Shown in pieces: positions 1 to 6,874 of a stretch of 10,348 bases of DNA. Under the pieces are notes generated by a model that saw only the letters and a program-made list of their open reading frames with translations, searched no databases and was not told the origin of the DNA. Numbering within the stretch: the first letter of the stretch is position 1; every line of letters begins with the position of its first letter. A program made the translations under genes and the position numbers. Source of the DNA: CAYWNK01 sp047639615 (GTDB taxonomy: Bacteria; Planctomycetota; UBA1135; GCA-002686595); the NCBI GenBank assembly GCA_047639615.1, contig JBLIOL010000203.1, positions 1 through 10,348 of the forward strand, in the 5' to 3' direction.

Positions 1-54
1 GGCGCGCGGTGTGGGGGGGGCGGGGGGGGCCCGGGGCGCCCCCCCCCCCCCCGC
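1..54. other. Low-complexity poly-G/poly-C stretch, probable contig-end artefact
   Basis: These bases are almost only G and C, with long G runs on the left (from 13) followed by a run of about 14 C on the right. Nothing else in the window looks like this. It has no coding character. Long homopolymer G at a contig end is a known sequencing and assembly artefact, so this stretch should not be read as biology without read support. It directly abuts an inverted repeat, a typical place for an assembly to break. Confidence 0.6.
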
Positions 55-250
55 GACCATACTGAGCCGCACCGACCATACTGAGCCGCACCAATCGCCG
101 CCGTTTTCTTCCCAATCGTCATACAGAGCGACAACAATCGTCTCTGTTTGGACTGTCGGATACACGGCGGCGATTGTCTTGGCTTTGTATGGGGATGCGG
201 TAGAAAACGGCGGCGATTGGTGCGGCTCAGTATGGTCACAGTATGGTCAC
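55..250. repeat. Short element with perfect 36-bp inverted repeat and flanking tandem duplications
   Basis: The arm at 74-109 (starting GACCATACTGAGCCGCACC) is the exact reverse complement of 202-237, with 92 bases between. Inside it, 120-128 pairs with 183-191 with one wobble. The outer 19 bases of the left arm are tandemly duplicated (55-73 and 74-92), and the right end carries a tandem 11-mer AGTATGGTCAC (229-239, 240-250). The hexamer CAATCG occurs in forward orientation at 92-97, 113-118 and 135-140, and as CGATTG at 171-176 and 214-219. There is no coding capacity. A non-autonomous MITE-like element, a palindromic intergenic repeat, or a fold-back artefact at a contig end are all possible. 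It ends about 25 bases before the transporter start. Confidence 0.75.
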
Positions 251-275
251 GCCTGCATGGGGTAGGCTCTGGCCC

Positions 276-2219
276 ATGACAAGCTCCGCCAAGCCCAAGG
301 ATCAGTCCCCGGCCGCCATCCATGCACGACGCAGGGGCATGCCCGAGCTGACTGTGAGGGTCGTTATCGCCGGGGTGATCCTCTCGGTGGTGATGGGCGC
401 GGCCAACGTCTACGTAGGGCTCAAGGCGGGCATGACCGTCTCGGCTTCGATCCCGGCAGCGGTCATGGCCATGCTCTTCTTCCGCATGATCCTGAAGGGC
501 GGCACGGTGCTCGAGGCCAACCAGGTGCAGACCTGCGCCTCGGCCGGCGAGAGCTTGGCGGCCGGCATCATCTTCACCATGCCGGCCTTGGTCATGGTGG
601 GCTACTGGACCGAGTTCGACTTCTGGACCGTGACCGGCATCGCCTTCACCGGCGGCTTGCTCGGGATCCTGTTCATGATCCCCATGCGGCGCGTGTTCGT
701 GGTGGACAACGAGGAGCTCTCCTATCCGGAGGGCATCGCCTGCGCGGCGGTGCTCGAGGCGGGGGACGAGTCGGGTGCGGATAGCACGGCGGCGCGCGCG
801 CTGCTCATGGGCGGTGCCCTGGGCGCCCTATTCAAGATCGCGGAGAAGCTCTTTGAGGTCATCTCCTCAAGCCTCGAGTGGGCCACCAGTTCCGGAAGTC
901 GCCTGCACTACATCGGTGGCAATGTGTCGCCCATGCTGGTGGCAGTTGGCTTGATCGTGCGCCTGAACGTGGCGCTCCTGATCTTCATCGGGGGTGCGAT
1001 CTCCTGGTTGATCGCCATGCCCATATTCGATGCCACCAGCGTGCTGGAAGCCACCGGCGGCGAGCCCGTGGACGCGGCCTGGAGCCTGTGGTCGAGCCAA
1101 GTGCGCTACGTGGGTGTCGGCGCCATGGTGGTGGGCGGACTGTCCTCCATCGTCGCCGTGCGCCATGGCTTGGTGCGCGCCGTGACTGAATTGGTTTCGC
1201 GCTTCACCTCGGACGAGGTCCAAGAGGAGCACGATCGCGACATTCCCAGCAAGGTCATCTTGGGCCTGGTGCTCTTGGCCGTCGGTCTGGTCAGCGTGCT
1301 CTACTACCACTTCACGGGCAACGTGGGCATCACCGTCGTGGCGACCATCGTCATGGTTGTGATGGCTTTCTTCTTCACTGCGGTGGCTAGCTACATCGTC
1401 GGTCTCGTCGGCAACTCGAACAGCCCGGTCTCGGGCATGGCGATCACCACGGTGCTCGCCACGGGCGGGCTCCTGACGCTCTTCGGCTACAACGAGGGCA
1501 CGCCCGCCATGGTGGCGATCATTGGCGTAGCCGCGGTTGTTTGCTGCGTGGCTTGCACCGCCGGCGATGTGTGCAACGACCTCAAGACGGGCAGCTTGGT
1601 GGGGGCGACGCCCTACCGGCAGCAGATCATGCAAGTACTGGGCGTGACCGTGGCCGCCGGCGTCATGCAGCCGATTCTGTCCCTATTGCACAAGGGCACC
1701 CCCGGCGGCATCGGCGGGCGCGAGCTCTCCGCCCCGCAAGCGGGCCTGATCAAGAGCCTGGCAGAGGGCTTCACCGGCGCAGGCACCCTACCCTGGAACC
1801 TGATCGGCATCGGCGCTGTGGTCGGCGTGCTGATCCTGATCACCGACGCCTACTTAGTGCGCCGCAAGTCCAGCTTCCGCGCCTACCTGATGCCCATCGC
1901 CGTCGGCATGTACCTGCCCTTCGGCCTGGCCATCCCGATTCTCGCAGGCGGCCTGATCGCGCACTTCGCCACCCGTGGAGCCAAGGACGGCGACGAAATC
2001 GAGCGCAAGCTCCAACGCGGCGTGCTCTTCTCCTCCGGCGTCATCGCCGGCGAGTCACTAATGGCCGTTGCCGTCGCCGGCCTCGCCGTTCGTGGCATCG
2101 AGAACTTCGTAGGCGACAGCTGGACCGGCCCCTTTGTCGGCGCCACGGTCGCGGCCTGCGCCTTTGCCCTGTTCGCGTTCTGGCGCGTGACCAACGCCGG
2201 CGCGAAGGACGCTGACTAG
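276..2219 (+). CDS. OPT family oligopeptide transporter
   Basis: This is an integral inner-membrane protein of 647 residues with many hydrophobic segments over its whole length, matching the size of the bacterial OPT (oligopeptide transporter) superfamily. The first membrane segment is followed by NVYVGLKAGMTVSASIPAA (from about residue 44), a hallmark of the family. ELSYPEGIACAAVLEAG near residue 150 and a GNSNSPVSGMAI stretch in the second half are two more conserved blocks. OPT proteins are secondary transporters, usually proton-coupled, that import small peptides or metal chelates; the substrate cannot be read from the sequence. The ATG at 276 is preferred to the one at 243, which would start inside the repeat element and add 11 atypical residues; only a weak GGGGTAGG lies upstream. 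The gene is convergent with the glycosyltransferase, and the two stop codons overlap. Confidence 0.93.
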   Translation: MTSSAKPKDQSPAAIHARRRGMPELTVRVVIAGVILSVVMGAANVYVGLKAGMTVSASIPAAVMAMLFFRMILKGGTVLEANQVQTCASAGESLAAGIIFTMPALVMVGYWTEFDFWTVTGIAFTGGLLGILFMIPMRRVFVVDNEELSYPEGIACAAVLEAGDESGADSTAARALLMGGALGALFKIAEKLFEVISSSLEWATSSGSRLHYIGGNVSPMLVAVGLIVRLNVALLIFIGGAISWLIAMPIFDATSVLEATGGEPVDAAWSLWSSQVRYVGVGAMVVGGLSSIVAVRHGLVRAVTELVSRFTSDEVQEEHDRDIPSKVILGLVLLAVGLVSVLYYHFTGNVGITVVATIVMVVMAFFFTAVASYIVGLVGNSNSPVSGMAITTVLATGGLLTLFGYNEGTPAMVAIIGVAAVVCCVACTAGDVCNDLKTGSLVGATPYRQQIMQVLGVTVAAGVMQPILSLLHKGTPGGIGGRELSAPQAGLIKSLAEGFTGAGTLPWNLIGIGAVVGVLILITDAYLVRRKSSFRAYLMPIAVGMYLPFGLAIPILAGGLIAHFATRGAKDGDEIERKLQRGVLFSSGVIAGESLMAVAVAGLAVRGIENFVGDSWTGPFVGATVAACAFALFAFWRVTNAGAKDAD

Positions 2220-3382
2220 AACAAGCCCTGCATGCGCGCGGGTGCGCCGTCGCCGTCGGCGGCGGCGCGGTAGGCGAGTAGGGTGTCCTTGGCGCATTGG
2301 CGCCAGGTGAACTTGCGCGCTTGGGCTAGGCCTTGGTTGCGCATGTCGGCGGCGTACTCGGGCTCGGTCAGGACGCGCTCCATGGCGGCGTGGATGCGTT
2401 CCACGCTCATGGGGTCCACGTAGAGAGCCGCTTCGCCGCAGACTTCCGGGAGGGAGGTTACCGGGCTGGTGATTACGGGCGTGCCGCAGGCCATGGCTTC
2501 GAGCGGTGGCAGGCCGAAGCCCTCGGCTAGGGAGGGCCAGATCAGCAGCTTGGCCTGCCAGTAGAGCTTGACCACTTGGGCGTCGCTGGCGTTCTTGATC
2601 CAGGTCACGTACTTGCGCGCGGGCGACTGTTTGAGAGCGCGCTCGAAGTGTTCGCAGCCGTGGCCCTTGGGGCCGACGACGATCCAGCGCTTGCTGAGAC
2701 CTTGCTCGACGAGGCGTTCGAAGGCGGCCAGAATGCGCACGTGGTTCTTGCGCGCATCCACCCGCGAGACCGTCAGGATGAAGGGCTCGGCGGGTGCTTC
2801 GAATCCGCCCGGAGGCAGGTGCCGCACCACGTGGTCGCAACCGAGCGAGGTGACCATGACCTTGCCCGGGTGCACGCCGAGGGTCATGACCACGTCGGCG
2901 CCCACGAACTCGGTGGGGACGAGCACGCGCGCGGCATCTTTGACGTAGGCCTGGGCCGTGTCGCGCATGCGCTTCGCGACTTCGTGATCCACGAAGCCGG
3001 GGCCGTCCTCGCGCAGGGCGTCTGTGGCCCAGATGCAATCGAAGATGGTCGCTACCTGGCGCGCGCGGCGCACGGGCAAGCGGTTGGGCTGGGTGTGGTG
3101 GTAGATCTCGCAGCCGCCGACCAGGTCGTCGACGCCTTGGCCGCGGCGCGCCAGGAGCTTCGGGATCCAACGCGAGGGAATGCGTAGGCGCAGCAGCTCG
3201 GCGCGTGACTCGGCGATGCCCAATTCGGCACGCGGCACGCAGAGTCCCTTGAGCGTGTAGCCGAAGAGCCCGAGGTTGCCGTCGAAGCCGAGCTCGACCA
3301 TGCCACGCACAAGCTCCCGCGTGTAGCGGCCAATGCCCTCGCGATTGACGAGGGCCGGGCGATAGTCCATTCCGATGCGCAC
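2216..3382 (-). CDS. Family GT4 glycosyltransferase (mannosyltransferase-like)
   Basis: This 388-residue protein has the two-domain GT-B layout of GT4 glycosyltransferases, which move a sugar from a nucleotide-sugar to a lipid- or polymer-linked acceptor at the cytoplasmic membrane face. The N-terminus MRIGMDYRPALVNREGIGRY is the usual start of mannosyltransferase-like members. The C-terminal domain opens with FILTVSRVDARKN (K212 and R211 at the donor phosphate-binding position) and contains the EX7E motif E287-GFGLPPL-E295, then ACGTPVITS and LPEVCGEAALYVDP. The start is a GTG with no Shine-Dalgarno; it is chosen because it aligns with the family N-terminus (the next candidate is the ATG at codon 5). 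It lies 13 bp downstream of the flippase, presumably on one transcript, so a role in surface polysaccharide assembly is likely. The actual sugar and acceptor are not predictable. Confidence 0.92.
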   Translation of the reverse strand: MRIGMDYRPALVNREGIGRYTRELVRGMVELGFDGNLGLFGYTLKGLCVPRAELGIAESRAELLRLRIPSRWIPKLLARRGQGVDDLVGGCEIYHHTQPNRLPVRRARQVATIFDCIWATDALREDGPGFVDHEVAKRMRDTAQAYVKDAARVLVPTEFVGADVVMTLGVHPGKVMVTSLGCDHVVRHLPPGGFEAPAEPFILTVSRVDARKNHVRILAAFERLVEQGLSKRWIVVGPKGHGCEHFERALKQSPARKYVTWIKNASDAQVVKLYWQAKLLIWPSLAEGFGLPPLEAMACGTPVITSPVTSLPEVCGEAALYVDPMSVERIHAAMERVLTEPEYAADMRNQGLAQARKFTWRQCAKDTLLAYRAAADGDGAPARMQGLF

Positions 3383-3395
3383 GCGGAGAGTATGG

Positions 3396-4745
3396 CTAGA
3401 AGAGCAGGCCGGTCCAGCGACCGAGCCAGAAGATGTTCGCGGCGGCGATCAGAGCGGCCGCTCGAGCCAGGGGACGCTGCCGGCCTAGGACGGAGACCCC
3501 GGCGCGGCGCAGCTCGATGCAGGCCAGCAGTGCTACGCTGATCTCGGTCAGGAATGTGGCTCGAGCGGCTCCTAGGCCAGCTTCTGATGGCACCCAGGCC
3601 AGGTTCCCGAGCAGGTTTACGAGTAGGGCAAGGGCGGCGATGCCCAGCACGGAGCGGCCGCGACCTAGAGCAACCACCCCTGTCAGCCAGGGCGCGCCCA
3701 GGTAGACGCCGAGCGCCGCGAGCAGCAGCCAGCGCAGGCTCGGGCCGGCCACGCGGAACTCCTCACCGAAGAGACCTAGGATCGCCTCGCCGTGGGGCCA
3801 GACCAGGCCCACGCTAAAGGCAGCCAGGGCCAAGAGCGGAATGGTGATGCGCGCCAGGGCATCGCCCAGGTGTCCGGCGTGGTGCTCGCGCGTGAGCCAG
3901 GGCATGGCGGCCGAGCTAGCGTAGACCGCAAGCAAGATGCCGTAGGACATGCAGCGCACGGCCAGGTTGTAGGGGCCGAGGGTGGCGTCGTCCCAGTAGG
4001 TACGCAGGAAGAAGTTGTCCTGCCAGAAGTAGAGCTGTTGGCAGAGGGCGGCTAGGCCCATGGGCAAGGCCAAGCGCAGGAAGGGCCCGGCGGGAACCGG
4101 CGTCCAGTTGCCGCTCTTGGGCAGGAAGGGGCGCGAGATCAGGTGCAGGCCGAGGTTGCCCAGGGAGCTGCCGGTAGCGACTGCGGCGAGGATTACGGTC
4201 GGGCGCTGCTCACCCAGTTGGATCAAGAGCACCACCAACCCGAGCGAGATGGCCGACGCTACTGCGCGCACGAGTACGAGCCGCTCCCAACGGATCTGAT
4301 TGCGCAGCACCACGGTCGAGAGCTCGAGCGTGTGCGTGATCGGGTAGAGCGCAGCGAGTGCGATCCAGCCGGCTCCTGGCTCGTCCATTGCGAATGCCAG
4401 CAGGCCGGTAGCCAGGGCCACCAGGACGCCGAGTATTAGGCGCGTGCGACGCGCGCGGGCTAGGACTCTCGGCACGGCCTCGGGCTGGTTGGCCGTGATC
4501 TGCACCGTGGCTTGGCCCGTGCCCAGATCCACGAGGGCATCCAGCACCATGAATAGCGCCAGATAGAAAGTCAGCTGCCCGAAGCCGGCCGAGCCCAGTG
4601 GCCCGGAGACCGTCCAGAGCATGGCCAGGGTGCATGCCGAGCCCCAAAGGCGGCCCAGGGCCATCCAGGCGGTGCTGCTCCAGACCCGTGAGGGCACGGC
4701 CCTGGCTTGGCTGTGGGCTGGTTGGGCGGGCGGGGGGCTAGGCAC
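3396..4745 (-). CDS. Polysaccharide flippase, Wzx/MATE (MOP superfamily)-like
   Basis: The 449-residue product is hydrophobic from end to end, with roughly 12 or more membrane segments, as expected for flippases that move lipid-linked oligosaccharide across the inner membrane. Family features are an early GFGQLTFYLALFMVLDALVDLGTG block (about residues 53-76), a central LPMGLAALCQQLYFWQDNFFL segment and a C-terminal ILGLFGEEFRVAGPSLRWL block typical of Wzx-type proteins. The start given is GTG at 4745, preceded by no Shine-Dalgarno; the first 20 residues are Pro/Ala-rich, so the in-frame GTG at 4697 (codon 17) is a real alternative. The ATG at 4664 would cut into the first membrane helix. It is the first gene of a two-gene operon with the glycosyltransferase and is divergent from the PilZ gene across 124 bp. 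An O-antigen or exopolysaccharide role is inferred. Confidence 0.88.
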   Translation of the reverse strand: MPSPPPAQPAHSQARAVPSRVWSSTAWMALGRLWGSACTLAMLWTVSGPLGSAGFGQLTFYLALFMVLDALVDLGTGQATVQITANQPEAVPRVLARARRTRLILGVLVALATGLLAFAMDEPGAGWIALAALYPITHTLELSTVVLRNQIRWERLVLVRAVASAISLGLVVLLIQLGEQRPTVILAAVATGSSLGNLGLHLISRPFLPKSGNWTPVPAGPFLRLALPMGLAALCQQLYFWQDNFFLRTYWDDATLGPYNLAVRCMSYGILLAVYASSAAMPWLTREHHAGHLGDALARITIPLLALAAFSVGLVWPHGEAILGLFGEEFRVAGPSLRWLLLAALGVYLGAPWLTGVVALGRGRSVLGIAALALLVNLLGNLAWVPSEAGLGAARATFLTEISVALLACIELRRAGVSVLGRQRPLARAAALIAAANIFWLGRWTGLLF

Positions 4746-4869
4746 GGTGGGGTGGGCAGGGACGAGCGGGCCCCCCGGATCCTCCCGATTCTCGGGCTGG
4801 GCTCAAGCTTGCCCCCAGCTTCCCGCCGAAAAGGACGTGGTACGCGTTCTTAGCCCCTGTCACACACAC

Positions 4870-5709
4870 ATGTTCTTCCGCCGATCCAAGAAGAAAGCTC
4901 CTGGCATTGCTCCCGAGGTCGTGGAGGAGGTGCTCTCATCCGATCGCCGCATGGCGATTCGCGTGGAGCCCGGGGACCGGTCGGACCTGACCGTTAGCCT
5001 GGAACCGTGGTCCAGTGATGGCGAGACCGGCCAGGTTGAGGACTGCACGGTCCTGCAGCTAGAGCCGCCTATCGATAAAATCGTGCGCGGGCGCCTGCTC
5101 GACCTGTGTATTCAGGGCGCTTGCATCCGCGTTTCGCGTATGGACATTCCTGGGCTGGAAGAGAACCACGTGGTCGGCATGCGCATTATCCATCCGCATG
5201 AGGGCTGGGAGGTCGTGACGCCGGCCATGGTGCGCGTGGTCGATCGGGCCGAGGACAACGGCATGTCCAACGTCGGGGTCGAGTTCATCAACCCGGGCCA
5301 GCTCTACGCACAGCTACAGGACGAGCTCGGTCGCTACTTCAATCGCCGCAATAGCGAACGCGTGCGGCCCGAGGGCAAGGAGCCTACCCTGCGCATCAAA
5401 GTGCGCGGGACGCGCGTCACCGGCAAGGTCTTCGACCTGTCCGTGGTCGGGCTTGGCGCGTGGGTGGACACGGTGCTCGCAGCTGGTTTGAAACAGGGCG
5501 ACGACGTGAGCTTCTCCTTGGAACTCCCTGGCAACAAACAACCGATCGAGGGCCAGGCGCGCGTGGTGCGACTGGTTCCCCAGGGGCGCTCCAAGTACCT
5601 AGGTTTACAGTTCGATGTAGAGGGCGGTTCGGAGGCTTCCGGTACGGCTACAGCCATGCGCCGCTACGTGGGCCAATACCTGGACGAGCGCCTGAGGCGA
5701 GCCGCGTAG
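4870..5709 (+). CDS. Tandem PilZ-domain protein (c-di-GMP receptor candidate)
   Basis: The 279-residue product has a basic N-terminus (FFRRSKKK) and two PilZ-like units. The C-terminal unit (about 156-275) has both c-di-GMP-binding signatures: RxxxR as R160-NSE-R164 and D/NxSxxG as D189-LSVVG194. The N-terminal unit (about 25-145) has RxxxR as R27-MAI-R31, but the second signature reads D78-LCIQG83, with Cys in place of Ser, so this copy may be weakened or structural. PilZ proteins change activity or partner on binding c-di-GMP, commonly acting on motility or polysaccharide synthesis. Neither signal peptide nor membrane helix is visible, so it is probably cytoplasmic. The frame is open upstream to 4621, but that part lies antisense to the flippase; ATG 4870 starts the recognisable protein. 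It has no Shine-Dalgarno and follows a CA repeat (4861-4870). The partner is unknown; the divergent polysaccharide genes are candidates by proximity only. Confidence 0.85.
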   Translation: MFFRRSKKKAPGIAPEVVEEVLSSDRRMAIRVEPGDRSDLTVSLEPWSSDGETGQVEDCTVLQLEPPIDKIVRGRLLDLCIQGACIRVSRMDIPGLEENHVVGMRIIHPHEGWEVVTPAMVRVVDRAEDNGMSNVGVEFINPGQLYAQLQDELGRYFNRRNSERVRPEGKEPTLRIKVRGTRVTGKVFDLSVVGLGAWVDTVLAAGLKQGDDVSFSLELPGNKQPIEGQARVVRLVPQGRSKYLGLQFDVEGGSEASGTATAMRRYVGQYLDERLRRAA

Positions 5710-5728
5710 CGCCCGTCCGCAGGGCCCC

Positions 5729-6760
5729 CTACAGGGCAGCGGTCGTGCGTGCGGCCACTTCCGCGGTGAACTCCGTGGTCGACAGGTCGCCGCCGATGTC
5801 GCGGGTCTTGGCGCCATCGGCGATAGCGCCCATGAGCGCGCCGCGCAGAGCCCTTGAGTTATCCGTCTCGCCCAAGTGACGCAGCATGTTGGCCAGGGCC
5901 AAGAGCGCGGCCGTGGGGTTGGCCAAGTTCTGACCAGCGATGTCGGGCGCGGTTCCGCCGGAGGGACCGAACATGGCGGTGACGATTTTGCCCTGCTCAT
6001 CGAATGAGTAGGACGCGCTATCGCCCAGACCCACTGAGCCGATCAGGCCGCAGGCCGAGTCCGACAGGAAGTCGCCGTATTCGTTCGGGCAAACGATCAC
6101 GCCGTAGCGCTCCGGGTTCATGATGATCCCGGCCAACAGCGCGTCGAACAACTCGCGCCGATAGGGCGTCGCCGGGTAGTCCTCAGCTATCTGCCCAACG
6201 ACCTCCTCGAACAAACCGTCGGTGGCTAATTGGATGGTGTACTTACTCGTGGAACACACATTCATGCCGCGGATCTGGGCCAATTTGAAGGCGAAGCGCC
6301 CGGCGTGCATGGCCGGGTGGCGTTCGATCACGCGCAGGGAGACGGCCGTGTCCGATCCGATGCGACGACCCGGATCCTCGTAGGTGCCGCCGGTGGCGAT
6401 GCGCACCACATCGATGTCGATGGTCTCGGTGAAGTTGGTCTTGGTGAAGTTGGTCTTGATGCCGGGGATGGTGCAGACCGGGCGGTGGATCACCGAGAAG
6501 CCCAGGCGCGAGCGCAGCACGCGGTTGGGGCTCTCCAGGGTGGTGGCGGTGGGGTACTTGAAGGCCGTGCCGAGCTTCAGGCAGGCCTCGACGGCTTGAT
6601 CGAAGATCGCCTCACCGTGCTCGAGCCGCGATTCGTGGCTGAGGTCGATCGGATGGAACTCCAGATCGAAGGGCAGGGCATCCACCAGGGTGTGGACGCT
6701 GATGGAGAGTTCGGCGGAGATGCCGTCTCCAAGGAGTTCGACTACGGGATAGCTGGTCAC
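5729..6760 (-). CDS. Isocitrate/isopropylmalate dehydrogenase family protein, NAD-type
   Basis: This 343-residue protein belongs to the beta-decarboxylating dehydrogenases, which oxidise and decarboxylate a 2-hydroxy acid using NAD(P)+. It starts with LLGDGISAE (G11-D12-G13), the family opening, which supports the GTG start at 6760; no Shine-Dalgarno is present. The substrate site looks isocitrate-like: S77-P-N79, R83, R93 and R120. Catalytic Y127 and K173 and the metal ligands D230 and D234 (YGDFLSD) are all present. In the cofactor loop, D273-I274 sit where the E. coli NADP enzyme has Lys-Tyr, indicating NAD. Oddities are Gly268 replacing the usual His of HGTAP, the RIATGGTYED sequence replacing the RENxEGxY type motif, and a five-residue tandem duplication (KTNFT twice). 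A TCA-cycle isocitrate dehydrogenase, homoisocitrate dehydrogenase or another hydroxyacid dehydrogenase are possible; the subfamily is uncertain. Confidence 0.85.
   Translation of the reverse strand: MTSYPVVELLGDGISAELSISVHTLVDALPFDLEFHPIDLSHESRLEHGEAIFDQAVEACLKLGTAFKYPTATTLESPNRVLRSRLGFSVIHRPVCTIPGIKTNFTKTNFTETIDIDVVRIATGGTYEDPGRRIGSDTAVSLRVIERHPAMHAGRFAFKLAQIRGMNVCSTSKYTIQLATDGLFEEVVGQIAEDYPATPYRRELFDALLAGIIMNPERYGVIVCPNEYGDFLSDSACGLIGSVGLGDSASYSFDEQGKIVTAMFGPSGGTAPDIAGQNLANPTAALLALANMLRHLGETDNSRALRGALMGAIADGAKTRDIGGDLSTTEFTAEVAARTTAAL
6428..6457. repeat. Perfect 15-bp tandem duplication inside the dehydrogenase gene
   Basis: GGTGAAGTTGGTCTT occurs twice head to tail (6428-6442 and 6443-6457). 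Read on the minus strand it duplicates five residues in frame (KTNFT KTNFT), about ten residues before R120 and catalytic Y127. The two copies are identical at the DNA level, which suggests a recent slippage duplication or a repeat kept by selection. Confidence 0.9.
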
Positions 6761-6788
6761 TGGCGGGGCTCGGTCTACGTGGCAAACG

Positions 6789-6817
6789 ATGTGGCGGGAC
6801 GCTCAAGGCGCTATAAG
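6789..6817 (+). promoter_or_regulatory. Possible sigma70-type promoter for the exported-protein operon
   Basis: TATAAG at 6812-6817 matches the -10 consensus at five of six positions in an otherwise GC-rich 114-bp divergent spacer. A -35 at 17-bp spacing (ATGTGG, 6789-6794) is poor. Transcription would begin near 6824, leaving a leader of about 50 bases before the ATG at 6875. An imperfect 7-bp inverted repeat (6806-6812 with 6829-6835) overlaps the -10 element. This is a sequence-only guess. Confidence 0.25.
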
Positions 6818-6874
6818 AGGATTCTCCCAGCGCTTAGGCCGCCGATTGAGGCGAGCAGGATTGCGGGGGCAACC

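Noticed and set aside
55..250. CRISPR array or replication iterons
   Set aside because: Repeats are inverted or directly adjacent without regular spacers, and no cas or replication gene is nearby.
243..275. Earlier in-frame ATG for the OPT transporter
   Set aside because: It starts inside the tandem 11-mer of the repeat element and adds residues unlike the family; the ATG at 276 is followed by the normal N-terminus.
867..1634. 255-codon minus-strand frame inside the transporter
   Set aside because: Its His/Asp/Gly/Ala-rich product is the antisense shadow of a clear membrane protein.
2058..3170. 370-codon minus frame overlapping the glycosyltransferase
   Set aside because: Arg/Pro/Ala-rich out-of-frame translation of a gene with all GT4 motifs in the other frame.
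4784..4796. CCCGA-TTC-TCGGG hairpin upstream of the PilZ gene
   Set aside because: Only five pairs and no T-tract; common by chance at this GC content.
4621..4869. N-terminal extension of the PilZ gene
   Set aside because: It lies antisense to the flippase start and is Gly/Trp-rich without domain character.
5710..5728. Terminator between the convergent PilZ and dehydrogenase genes
   Set aside because: The 19-bp space has only the GGGCCC palindrome and no usable stem or T-tract.
6230..6874. N-terminal extension of the exported protein
   Set aside because: It is antisense to the dehydrogenase and would bury the signal peptide inside the protein.
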